Shown here: positions 1-5,473 of the stretch, in pieces
Position numbering within the stretch: the first letter of the stretch is position 1
Layout: each line of letters starts with the position of its first letter
Assembly (NCBI GenBank): GCA_964606385.1
Contig: CAZSFZ010000043.1
Coordinates: 1 to 5,481, forward strand
From: Aquincolibacterium sp964606385
GTDB taxonomy: Bacteria > Omnitrophota > Omnitrophia > Omnitrophales > Aquincolibacteriaceae
Direction: 5' to 3'
Length of the DNA stretch: 5,481 bases
The notes under the pieces: model-generated
What the model was told of the DNA's origin: nothing
The model's input: only the letters and a program-made list of their open reading frames with translations
The model's database searches: none
Program-made: the position numbers and the translations under genes

Positions 1-239
1 CACTGCAACCCCTGGGGAAACGTCACCAGATCGCCTTTCCCGAAGGATACTTCCCCCTCCGGCGTCTTGACGGTCACTTCACCCTCAAGGAAATAACAGA
101 TCTCGCGTTCTTCATAGGACCAATCGAAACTCGATATCTCCTTGGTCCAGATCGGCCAGCGTGTCACGCCCAGGTCCTCGAGCTTTTTCACGGTCGGCTT
201 CTCCACAAGGATCTTCAGCGCCGTCTTTTGTGTCGTCAT
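1..239 (-). CDS. Cupin-domain protein, DUF861/cupin_3-like (C-terminus cut by window edge)
   Basis: Seventy-nine codons are visible from an ATG at 239, then the frame runs off the window. A short N-terminal segment (residues 1-20) is followed by TRWPIW (26-31), FDWSYEE (38-44), YFLEGEVTV (49-57) and GKGDLVTFPQG (67-77). This is the strand pattern of the first half of a small single-domain cupin of the DUF861 type, whose usual length is about 90-120 residues, so probably only the last strands are missing. The histidines of the classical metal-binding cupin motif are absent from the visible part; glutamates (E43, E44, E46) stand in that region. Members of this group are mostly of unknown function, with a few linked to small-molecule or ureidoglycolate-type chemistry, so no substrate is assigned. 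The start is supported by an AAAGGAG Shine-Dalgarno eight bases upstream. It lies downstream of the nuclease gene but is separated from it by a repeat-filled gap, so joint function is doubtful. Confidence 0.75.
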   Translation of the reverse strand, partial: MTTQKTALKILVEKPTVKKLEDLGVTRWPIWTKEISSFDWSYEEREICYFLEGEVTVKTPEGEVSFGKGDLVTFPQGLQ

Positions 240-247
240 AGAAAACG

Positions 248-254
248 CTCCTTT
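248..254 (-). promoter_or_regulatory. Shine-Dalgarno of the cupin gene
   Basis: On the minus strand this reads AAAGGAG, with an eight-base spacer to the ATG at 239. It is the strongest ribosome-binding site in the window and fixes the start of the cupin gene. It contrasts with the weak or absent sites in front of pdxJ, nnrD and the radical SAM gene. Confidence 0.8.
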
Positions 255-262
255 CGCTGTTG

Positions 263-351
263 TGTCATTGCGAGCCCCGCATTTTAGGGCGTGGTAATCT
301 TTTTTTAAATCGCCGCGTCCCTGCTGCTTTCTTACGAAAGCAAGAAGCAGG
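263..351. repeat. Degenerate REP-like palindromic intergenic element
   Basis: The plus strand begins TGTCATTGCGAGCCCC (263-278) and continues to GGGCGTGGTAATCT (287-300), a seven-T run, and AAATCGCCGCG (308-318). I recognise the TCATTGCGAG...CGTGGCAATCT layout from dispersed palindromic repeats in several bacterial phyla; this is from memory, not a search. GCCC (274-277) pairs with GGGC (287-290) and the flanks pair imperfectly. The bases on either side of the T run (GGTAATCT and AAATCGCC) also pair imperfectly, as expected for a decayed copy. The usual closing end (CTCGCAATGACA type) is not recognisable; a different hairpin stands there. The element fills nearly the whole gap between the nuclease stop and the cupin ribosome-binding site. 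Read on the minus strand, its first loop gives TAAAAT (281-286), which could serve as a weak -10 box for the cupin gene. Confidence 0.55.
320..351 (-). other. Hairpin immediately after the nuclease stop codon
   Basis: On the minus strand, directly after the TGA, CCTGCT-(TCTT)-GCTTTC, loop GTAA, GAAAGC-AGCAGG forms two perfect 6-bp stems separated by a four-base bulge. Its position at the 3' end of the nuclease gene suggests a transcript-end or mRNA-stabilising hairpin. It is followed by GACGCGG rather than a U tract, so it is not a textbook intrinsic terminator. It may equally be the right half of the surrounding palindromic element. Confidence 0.5.
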
Positions 352-1020
352 TCATTTCCTGAATTTTTCAAGCCACCCGCAATACTCACATTTGAACGAA
401 GCCTTGGGCGCCGCGCCGGTCAGGGACGCCAGCGCCTTATGAAAAAGTTCCTTCGCGCGCTCCGTGTCCGTCGGGATCCGGATCGGCTGGATCTCGAAGA
501 GCACATTCCCGTTCTCCCCAACCTGTTTGGGAGAATAATAAAGCAGAAAGCCAAAGCCCGCCGTCTTCAGGCCGTTCGCCTCGAGCATCAGCGCGTAACA
601 ATCAAGCTGGGTCTGATAATACTTGGTCGCGTCCTCTTCATTGGTCGGCGACCCCTTGGTCTTATAATCGAACGGAACAGCCAACCCGTCTTTCATTAAA
701 AGATCATCGAGCATCCCCGAAAGGACCGCCTCCTCCTCGCAATACCGAAGCCCCGATCGCCATTCCCTCCATTGGTCAAGCTGGACCTGGTTCTCGTACA
801 GAACGATGTCCTTAAAGGCATCAATACGAAGTTCGGGCGGGAGTTCCCGTTTGGCGCGAAAAGTATCGAAATAGGTTTTGATGACGCGGTCCATGCCGCC
901 CGGAAGCGAGGGGAAAATGCCGCGGGGCCGTTTGATGTTTTTGACCTTCTCAAGCCAAAAACAGCGCGGACAGTCCTTGAAAAGGCTGAGCGCCGACGGA
1001 GATAAGGTGACCTGTTTCAT
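352..1020 (-). CDS. Stand-alone PD-(D/E)XK (RecB/Cas4-like) nuclease-fold protein with probable Fe-S cysteines
   Basis: A 222-residue protein with the layout of a PDDEXK_1/Cas4-like domain. Residues 7-23 carry SPSALSLFKDCPRCFWL with C17 and C20. GMLDDLL (102-108) supplies the acidic motif (D105/D106). FDYKTKG (117-123) gives the D-x-K core (D118, K120). YYQTQLDCYALML (134-146) matches the Q-x(3-4)-Y helix that follows the core in RecB-type nucleases. CEYC (211-214) closes the protein. The split cysteines (C17/C20 and C211/C214) resemble the four ligands that hold a 4Fe-4S cluster in Cas4 and AddB, although spacing differs between families. All catalytic positions look intact. No helicase, cas or recombination gene is adjacent, so the partner and substrate are unknown. 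The ATG at 1020 has AGAGGA upstream with a seven-base spacer. It could be a repair exonuclease or a mobile-element remnant; I cannot decide. Confidence 0.75.
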   Translation of the reverse strand: MKQVTLSPSALSLFKDCPRCFWLEKVKNIKRPRGIFPSLPGGMDRVIKTYFDTFRAKRELPPELRIDAFKDIVLYENQVQLDQWREWRSGLRYCEEEAVLSGMLDDLLMKDGLAVPFDYKTKGSPTNEEDATKYYQTQLDCYALMLEANGLKTAGFGFLLYYSPKQVGENGNVLFEIQPIRIPTDTERAKELFHKALASLTGAAPKASFKCEYCGWLEKFRK

Positions 1021-1027
1021 CGTGTTT

Positions 1028-1033
1028 TCCTCT
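1028..1033 (-). promoter_or_regulatory. Shine-Dalgarno of the nuclease gene
   Basis: The minus strand reads AGAGGA, seven bases before the ATG at 1020. It supports that start and independent translation of this gene rather than coupling to the radical SAM gene upstream. Confidence 0.7.
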
Positions 1034-1048
1034 GGGTGGAACGAAAGG

Positions 1049-1054
1049 ATTATA
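1049..1054 (-). promoter_or_regulatory. Candidate -10 box (TATAAT) before the nuclease gene
   Basis: An exact TATAAT lies in an AT-rich patch (1048-1060) in the 77-base gap between the radical SAM and nuclease genes. It would start transcription about 20 bases before the ATG, leaving room for the AGAGGA site. No good -35 is present at 16-18 bases spacing; the best match is about three of six bases. It suggests a local promoter but is weak evidence on its own. Confidence 0.35.
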
Positions 1055-1096
1055 TATCGACGTTCCGAGGAATAGCCAGCGGATTTAGCCTCAGAG

Positions 1097-2032
1097 CTAC
1101 CGCCGTTTATTCCCGGGGAAAGGATCTTCCGGATCCTTGAAATCCGGCAGAAAGGAAGTTTCTTCCGTCAGTTCCTGGGTGTAGACCTTCTCGAACCCGA
1201 GCGTTTCCACAAGATCCAGGACCTGATCGTATTCTTCGGCCCGGAGGGTTCTCTGTAATTTTTTCTTCCGAAAGCAAGCTTCAACAGGACGGTATTGGCT
1301 CATCACGGAGATCGGAAGGCCCGGGCCAAATTCCTTATGAAGGAGACGAAGCGTCTCGAGGCTGTTCTCAACGCAATCGGGCAGCACGAGATGACGGACC
1401 AGAACCCCGGAACGGGCCGCGGTATTCCCCGTAGGATCCCACGGTTCCAGGAATCCTTTCGCTCGCACCATTTCATGAAGCGCCTCGAGCGCGATCGTGG
1501 GATAACGCGAGTCTCCCATGCAGAGCTTCGCGAGCCCCGGCTGGGCGAATTTAAAATCCGGGAGGAAGATATCCATCCAAGAAGCGTACTCCTTGATCTT
1601 GTCCGGCCGCTGATACCCCGAGCAGTTAAAAAGCATGGGGAGCGTGACACCGCCCGCGCGGAGTTCCCGGCACAGCATTTCAATGTGCGGCCAGAAATGG
1701 TCCGGCGTAACGAAATTCAGGTTGTGAACGTCCTTCTGAAGTAGTTGCCGGACCTCGGCAAGGAGTTCTTCCGGAGTGATCACACGTCCGTCATGCTGCG
1801 CGGAGATCTGATAATTCTGGCAGAAGAAACACTGGCTGGAACAGCCGCTGAAGAAGATCGTCCCCGAACCACGAGACCCGGTGAAGGAAGGTTCCTCGCC
1901 AAAATGAGGACCCATGAAAGAGACTCGGCAGGTCGCACTCTCACCGCAAACGCCCAGCACACCTTTCGTCCGGTCCACCTTGCAATCACGGGGGCAAAGG
2001 ATGCAATGACGATAGGACTCGAGCAAGTCCAT
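1097..2032 (-). CDS. Radical SAM protein, COG1313 (PflX-type, pyruvate formate-lyase activase homologue)
   Basis: A 311-residue protein. The radical SAM cluster motif CSSQCFFC is at residues 64-71 (C64, C68, C71, Cx3Cx2C), followed by QNYQIS. Ahead of it is a cysteine-rich N-terminus, C10-x2-C13-x3-C17-x11-C29 plus C35, with the CPRDCKVDR and GVLGVCG pattern typical of COG1313 and suggestive of a second metal site. GSGTIFFSGC (55-64) leads into the cluster loop. VRHLVLP (212-218) and ISVMSQYRP (241-249) are further family signatures, and the tail SFLPDF...PFPG (293-307) is also typical. The family resembles glycyl-radical-enzyme activases, but its substrate is not known to me and no glycyl radical enzyme is nearby. 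The start at 2032 lies three bases after the nnrD stop with no clear Shine-Dalgarno, which points to translational coupling with nnrD. Length is normal for the family and no residue of the core motif is missing. Confidence 0.87.
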   Translation of the reverse strand: MDLLESYRHCILCPRDCKVDRTKGVLGVCGESATCRVSFMGPHFGEEPSFTGSRGSGTIFFSGCSSQCFFCQNYQISAQHDGRVITPEELLAEVRQLLQKDVHNLNFVTPDHFWPHIEMLCRELRAGGVTLPMLFNCSGYQRPDKIKEYASWMDIFLPDFKFAQPGLAKLCMGDSRYPTIALEALHEMVRAKGFLEPWDPTGNTAARSGVLVRHLVLPDCVENSLETLRLLHKEFGPGLPISVMSQYRPVEACFRKKKLQRTLRAEEYDQVLDLVETLGFEKVYTQELTEETSFLPDFKDPEDPFPGNKRR

Positions 2033-2035
2033 GCT

Positions 2036-2899
2036 TCAGCGCCGAAGGATCTTTTTAAAAGCCGCGGCAACAAAATCCAGAATATCCCCCGCGACAAGTC
2101 CCGTCTGCCCGACCTTCTTCGCGGCAAGATCGCCGGCGAGGCCGTGGACATGAACGCCCAGACAAGCCGCCTCGTAAGGAAGAAAACCCTGGCCGGCCAG
2201 CGCGGCAATGATCCCGGTCAAAACGTCCCCGGAACCCGCGGTCGCCATTCCGGGATTTCCGGTCTTATTGATATGAACCCGGCCGTCCGGCGCGGCGATC
2301 ACGGTCCGGTGTCCTTTGAGGACGATCACAACCCCATATTTTGCCGCGGCGTCGCGAGCGCGATTCTCCCGCGATGCGGGAGAATCATCCAATGGACCGC
2401 CAAACACGCGCAGAAATTCTCCGGGGTGAGGCGTAAGCACGGCGCGCCCCCGACAAGCCTTCAAGTGTTCCGGCTTTCCTTTCAACGCGTTCAGCGCATC
2501 GGCGTCGATCACCAGGGGTAACGTCACCGTCCCAAGCACTTTTCGGACCAATTGCTGCGTGGCTTTATTTTGGGAAAGCCCCGGCCCCAGAGCGAGCACA
2601 TCCTGACCCGAACAGTACCGTTTGATCGCGGAGAACCCGACCAGAGAAAAACTCCCGGAAGTGGTGGAGGAAAAGGGACGCACCATGAGTTCGGCTTCCC
2701 GTCGGGCGACGATCCCATACACAGCATCCGGGACCCCGACCGTCACAAGCCCTGCCCCGGCCCTGAGAGCGCCCATGCCAGCCAGGTGCGCCGCGCCGGT
2801 CATACCCCGGGAACCGGCCAGAATGAACACGCGACCGAAATCGCCTTTGTGCGCGGTAGCGGGACGTTTGAGTTTTTGGGCAAGCAGCCGGATATTCAT
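2036..2899 (-). CDS. nnrD: ADP/ATP-dependent (S)-NAD(P)H-hydrate dehydratase, stand-alone NnrD domain
   Basis: The product returns hydrated, dead-end NAD(P)H to usable cofactor with ADP or ATP as energy source; it is a cytoplasmic ribokinase-fold enzyme. In 287 residues all main motifs are visible: HKGDFGRV (17-24), GSRGMTGAAHLAG (29-41), RAGAGLVTV (46-54), LGPGLS (104-109), IDADALN (131-137), LTPHPGEF (155-162), LKGHRTVI (194-201) and NPGMATAGSGDVLTGII (215-231), with the likely catalytic Asp at D225. HVHGLAGDLAA (250-260) is also characteristic. The NnrE epimerase domain that is fused in E. coli and many other bacteria is absent, as in B. subtilis YxkO; an epimerase gene would have to be elsewhere. 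The start at 2899 places HKGDFG where the family expects it, but no Shine-Dalgarno precedes it, only an A run and the heptamer repeats. A perfect hairpin is embedded at 2362-2386. Confidence 0.95.
   Translation of the reverse strand: MNIRLLAQKLKRPATAHKGDFGRVFILAGSRGMTGAAHLAGMGALRAGAGLVTVGVPDAVYGIVARREAELMVRPFSSTTSGSFSLVGFSAIKRYCSGQDVLALGPGLSQNKATQQLVRKVLGTVTLPLVIDADALNALKGKPEHLKACRGRAVLTPHPGEFLRVFGGPLDDSPASRENRARDAAAKYGVVIVLKGHRTVIAAPDGRVHINKTGNPGMATAGSGDVLTGIIAALAGQGFLPYEAACLGVHVHGLAGDLAAKKVGQTGLVAGDILDFVAAAFKKILRR
2362..2386. repeat. Perfect 11-bp inverted repeat with 3-nt loop inside nnrD
   Basis: GATTCTCCCGC (2362-2372), loop GAT, GCGGGAGAATC (2376-2386) is a perfect palindromic hairpin. 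It encodes the linker around residues 172-179 of NnrD, after the LTPHPGEF motif, in a stretch that I expect to be variable in the family. The protein frame stays intact. There is no T run beside it, so it is not a terminator. Confidence 0.85.
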
Positions 2900-2903
2900 T
2901 TTT

Positions 2904-2945
2904 TGAAAGTGGTAAGTTTTAAGTGTTAAACGGTAAGGCGAAAGC
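2904..2945. repeat. Degenerate heptanucleotide tandem repeats, block A
   Basis: Read in steps of seven on the plus strand: TGAAAGT, GGTAAGT, TTTAAGT, GTTAAAC, GGTAAGG, CGAAAGC. The consensus is close to GGTAAGT. The two best units (GGTAAG at 2911 and 2932) are exactly 21 bases apart. The block lies between pdxJ and nnrD, right in front of the nnrD start, and replaces the usual ribosome-binding region. Confidence 0.7.
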
Positions 2946-2954
2946 GGATCTTCT

Positions 2955-2989
2955 CTTACCGCCCACAGCTTACCCCTTACGGCTTGTGA
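2955..2989. repeat. Degenerate heptanucleotide tandem repeats, block B (inverted relative to block A)
   Basis: Read in steps of seven on the plus strand: CTTACCG, CCCACAG, CTTACCC, CTTACGG, CTTGTGA. The unit is the reverse complement of the block A unit. CGGTAAG (2931-2937) and CTTACCG (2955-2961) form a perfect 7-bp inverted repeat around a 17-base loop. The block runs into the last codons and the stop of pdxJ, so the final residues SRKG and the TAA are themselves written in repeat units. Confidence 0.7.
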
Positions 2990-3713
2990 TGAGCTTCTTC
3001 ATTTCCTGCACGGCCCGGGAAAGCCCGACGAATACCGCGCGGCTGATAATGGAGTGACCGATATTGAATTCGACGATCTCAGGCATGGCAAGCAGCGGAA
3101 AAAGGTTCTCATAATTAAGGCCGTGCCCGGCATGGATCTTAAGCCCCAGTTGCTGACCCAAAGACGCCGCCTGGCGGATACGATAAAGCTCTTTCTCTTT
3201 GCGCTTTCCGGCGGCGTTCGCGTAAGACCCGGTGTGGATCTCGATCGCGTAAGCACCCAGCCGCGCGGCTTCGCGCACCTGAGCTTCGACCGGATCGATA
3301 AAGAGACTGACTTCGACCTTCTTGGCCGCAAGCGCCTCGACCGTCCGGGCTAGCGGGGCCCGCTTCGAAAAAAGGTCCAGCCCGCCTTCGGTCGTCAGCT
3401 CTTTCCGCTTCTCGGGAACCAGGCACGCCTTTTCGGGACGAGCCTGGAGCGCGATCTTCAGGATCTCGGGAGACACCGCCATTTCAAGATTGAGCGGCAC
3501 ATAGATCTTCTCCATCAGTTCGAACACATCCGCGTCCTGGATATGCCGTCGGTCTTCGCGCAAATGCACGGTCAGACTGTCCGCGCCGCCCTTCTCGGCC
3601 TCCAGGGCCGCCTCCAAAACGGATGGCTCGACACCGAGACGCGCCTGCCGCAGGGTCGCCACATGATCGATATTCACGCCCAGTTTTGGGAAAGCTGGAT
3701 CTTTTTTCATCAC
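2970..3713 (-). CDS. pdxJ: Pyridoxine 5'-phosphate synthase
   Basis: PdxJ condenses 1-deoxy-D-xylulose 5-phosphate with 3-amino-2-oxopropyl phosphate to pyridoxine 5'-phosphate, the last ring-forming step of DXP-dependent vitamin B6 synthesis. It is a cytoplasmic TIM barrel. The 247 residues match the family length and show GVNIDHVATLRQAR (12-25), LTVHLREDRRHIQD (47-60) with H50, LNLEMA (74-79) with E77, LVPEKRKELTTEGGLD (98-113), SLFIDP (136-141), IEIHTGSYA (157-165), HAGHGLNYEN (194-203) and EFNIGHSIISRA (215-226). The known catalytic His/Glu positions appear intact. Two adjacent starts are possible: GTG at 3713 (used here) and ATG at 3710, which differ by one residue; the ATG may be the true start. 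Neither has a Shine-Dalgarno. The cdaR stop lies only three bases before the GTG, so reinitiation after cdaR is likely. The last codons fall in heptamer repeat block B. Confidence 0.97.
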   Translation of the reverse strand: MMKKDPAFPKLGVNIDHVATLRQARLGVEPSVLEAALEAEKGGADSLTVHLREDRRHIQDADVFELMEKIYVPLNLEMAVSPEILKIALQARPEKACLVPEKRKELTTEGGLDLFSKRAPLARTVEALAAKKVEVSLFIDPVEAQVREAARLGAYAIEIHTGSYANAAGKRKEKELYRIRQAASLGQQLGLKIHAGHGLNYENLFPLLAMPEIVEFNIGHSIISRAVFVGLSRAVQEMKKLITSRKG

Positions 3714-3716
3714 GGA

Positions 3717-4655
3717 TCAATCTGTCAAAGAGCGGATCGCCACTTTGATCTTGATCGGCTCCTTGTCCTTGAGGCTCACCCCTTCGGGAAGAACGATCTG
3801 CAGAGGCAGCTCGTAATCCCCCTTCTTCCGATCGGCGACATCGACATAGGCGAGCAGGGTCTCGGAAGATAATTTTTCAAGGTACATCTTGGACCCTTTC
3901 AGCGTCAGGGTCACTTTATCCGGGTTGAGGTCGACCACCCCGCCGGCCGTCGGAGCCCTCAGCGTCTTGACCGGAATATCCGCAAACTCTTTCTCCCCGA
4001 ATTCCTCGCGGATCGGGATATAGACATCCACCAGCGACTCGCTCATCGATTTGACGCTCGGCGGCAGTTTGACCTCGGCGGTCCGGTGAAAGGAACGGAT
4101 CCTTCCGACCAGATCGATCGGCTCCGTCTTGGCGGACTTCATCTGCTCAAGCACTCCCTTCGGGCCCTGCGCCAGGATCGCGTTCGGGTCCATGCGAAGT
4201 TCGTCCGTCAGCAATTTATAGCCGATCGCCGGTTCCCCGACAAAATCGGCCTGAAGCTCCAATTTTTGGACGATCAATTCATCCAGTTTCAAGGTCGCGA
4301 TCTCCGGTACGATCTTGGTAACCCGGATCTGGAAACTGGGGACCTTCACTTCCGAGGGCTCCAGACGGAACGAGTATTCTCCCGCCGTCTTGATCTCGGG
4401 ACCCACTTTGTGCACGGCCTGAATATCCTGGCTCGCAAGGTTTACGATGAGCGCCCGGGGCGCGGAGAGCGTGACCTGAACCGAACGCGTCGAAAGCTCC
4501 GAAATGGTCATCTGCGAGTTTTCCATCTGGATCTTGAGCGGGATCACGCGCGTGACTTCAATATTCTCTTCGCCCACAGCGTAGTACCAGGTCCCGATCG
4601 CGAGCACGAGAGAGATCACTTTGAGAGCCCAATTACGCTTCAGCCACCGGATCAT
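3717..4655 (-). CDS. cdaR: YbbR-domain protein, CdaA regulator
   Basis: A 312-residue membrane-anchored protein. Residues 1-10 are basic (MIRWLKRNWA), followed by one transmembrane segment at about 11-27 (LKVISLVLAIGTWYYAV). The rest is beta-rich and probably lies outside the membrane. Three YbbR-like repeats can be outlined: about 35-125, 126-215 (with GEPAIGYKL at 140-148) and 223-308. B. subtilis CdaR has four YbbR domains and is longer. In that organism YbbR (CdaR) binds and modulates the diadenylate cyclase CdaA; the same role is inferred here from adjacency. The frame stays open upstream to 4850 inside cdaA, but that extension is shadow sequence. The ATG at 4655 is chosen because it begins just before the charged and hydrophobic N-terminus and overlaps the cdaA stop as ATGA. 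Sequence similarity among YbbR proteins is low, so assignment rests on layout plus context. Confidence 0.88.
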   Translation of the reverse strand: MIRWLKRNWALKVISLVLAIGTWYYAVGEENIEVTRVIPLKIQMENSQMTISELSTRSVQVTLSAPRALIVNLASQDIQAVHKVGPEIKTAGEYSFRLEPSEVKVPSFQIRVTKIVPEIATLKLDELIVQKLELQADFVGEPAIGYKLLTDELRMDPNAILAQGPKGVLEQMKSAKTEPIDLVGRIRSFHRTAEVKLPPSVKSMSESLVDVYIPIREEFGEKEFADIPVKTLRAPTAGGVVDLNPDKVTLTLKGSKMYLEKLSSETLLAYVDVADRKKGDYELPLQIVLPEGVSLKDKEPIKIKVAIRSLTD

Positions 4656-5473
4656 AAAGCGGGATTCTTTCCGTGGAATTGAAAAAGTTTTCGGTTCTTG
4701 TGGATGAATTCCGTAAAAACATTCTTGTTGTCCGCGGGCTTGAAAAGACCTTCCAGGATCTGTTTGAGATTCTCCCGGTCCAGCGCCTTCGTTAGTTTTC
4801 CGAGGATCGAAACTGAAATATTGCCGGTCTCCTCCGAGACGACAACGCACACGGCGTCATTTTCCTCGGTGAGTCCAATGGCCGCCCTATGACGTGTTCC
4901 AACCGAAGGCGGAAGATCGGTCATCTGGGTCAGCGGGAAAAGAGAACCGCAACAGGCGATCCGGTCCCCCACGATGATCACCGCCCCGTCATGGGTAGGC
5001 GTATGCGGGTCAAAAAGGCTCAGCAACAGCTCGGCGCTGACCTTGGCGTCAATGATCATGCCGCTTTCAACGTAATTCTTGAGACCCACATCGCGCTCCA
5101 GCGCGATCAAGGCCCCGGTCCGATGGCGGGACATGTGGTCACAGGCCCGGACGATCTCATCGATGGCCCCGCCTTTGCTCAAGAACCCGGTCGACATCGT
5201 CGTCCCGATCCGCGCGAGCACGCGGCGCATTTCCGGCTGAAAAATGATCAGGAAGGCGACAACTCCGACCGCGAACAATTTGGAAAGGACCCAAATGATA
5301 CTGTTCAGCTCGAAGAATTTGGCGACCAGGAAGAGCAGCACCAGAATGATCAGGCCCAAAAGGACTTGCATCGCGCGCGTGCCCTGAAAGAAACGGATCA
5401 CAAAATAGATCAGCACCCAGATAAAGAGGATCTCGATCACCGGGCGCCAAAAGGAGTTCAGGATCTCGAACAT
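4652..5473 (-). CDS. cdaA: Membrane-bound diadenylate cyclase (DisA_N/DAC domain)
   Basis: CdaA makes cyclic di-AMP from two ATP at the membrane; this messenger controls potassium/osmolyte balance and cell-wall homeostasis in the bacteria studied. The 273 residues equal the length of B. subtilis CdaA. Three hydrophobic helices occupy about 12-28, 36-52 and 60-78, followed by the linker FQPEMRRVLARIG (78-90) and the DAC domain at about 100-250. The domain shows ALIALERD (121-128), FDPHTPTHDGAVII (154-167) with the DGA motif at 162-164, GTRHRAAIGL (192-201) with the RHR motif at 194-196, and VVSEETG (211-217). All catalytic motifs are intact. The start ATG at 5473 gives the typical N-terminus MFEILNSFWRPVIEIL; only eight bases of upstream sequence are in the window, so its ribosome-binding site and promoter cannot be judged. 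The stop overlaps the cdaR start by four bases. Confidence 0.96.
   Translation of the reverse strand: MFEILNSFWRPVIEILFIWVLIYFVIRFFQGTRAMQVLLGLIILVLLFLVAKFFELNSIIWVLSKLFAVGVVAFLIIFQPEMRRVLARIGTTMSTGFLSKGGAIDEIVRACDHMSRHRTGALIALERDVGLKNYVESGMIIDAKVSAELLLSLFDPHTPTHDGAVIIVGDRIACCGSLFPLTQMTDLPPSVGTRHRAAIGLTEENDAVCVVVSEETGNISVSILGKLTKALDRENLKQILEGLFKPADNKNVFTEFIHKNRKLFQFHGKNPAL

Noticed and set aside
274..307. Plus-strand intrinsic terminator (GCCC/GGGC stem followed by a T run)
   Set aside because: No plus-strand gene ends here, the stem is short and imperfect, and the T run is part of the repeat element.
264..356. Direct GTCATT copies at 264-269 and 351-356 as a target-site duplication of an inserted element
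   Set aside because: Six bases are too few, and the first copy belongs to the repeat element's own end.
260..442. Small plus-strand open frame across the intergenic repeat
   Set aside because: It runs through the palindromic element and into the nuclease gene, lacks a ribosome-binding site, and resembles no known peptide.
1295..2521. Long open reading on the plus strand (149 and 258 codons, split by one TAG at 1742)
   Set aside because: It lies exactly in codon register opposite the radical SAM and nnrD genes, where an antisense frame stays open whenever TTA, CTA and TCA codons are rare. The translation resembles no family, and both minus genes show full conserved motifs.
3352..3364. AGCGGG-G-CCCGCT palindrome in pdxJ, and a similar GCGCCC-G-GGGCGC in cdaR near 4453
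   Set aside because: Six-bp GC-rich arms with a one-base centre are expected by chance in coding DNA of this composition and cannot form a stable hairpin loop.
4086..4682. 198-codon plus-strand open frame
   Set aside because: In-register antisense shadow of cdaR, rich in Arg, Asp and His with no recognisable domain.
4656..4850. N-terminal extension of cdaR upstream of the ATG at 4655
   Set aside because: The extra 65 residues overlap cdaA in another frame, look random, and would put the membrane anchor in mid-protein. The ATGA overlap start fits the family.
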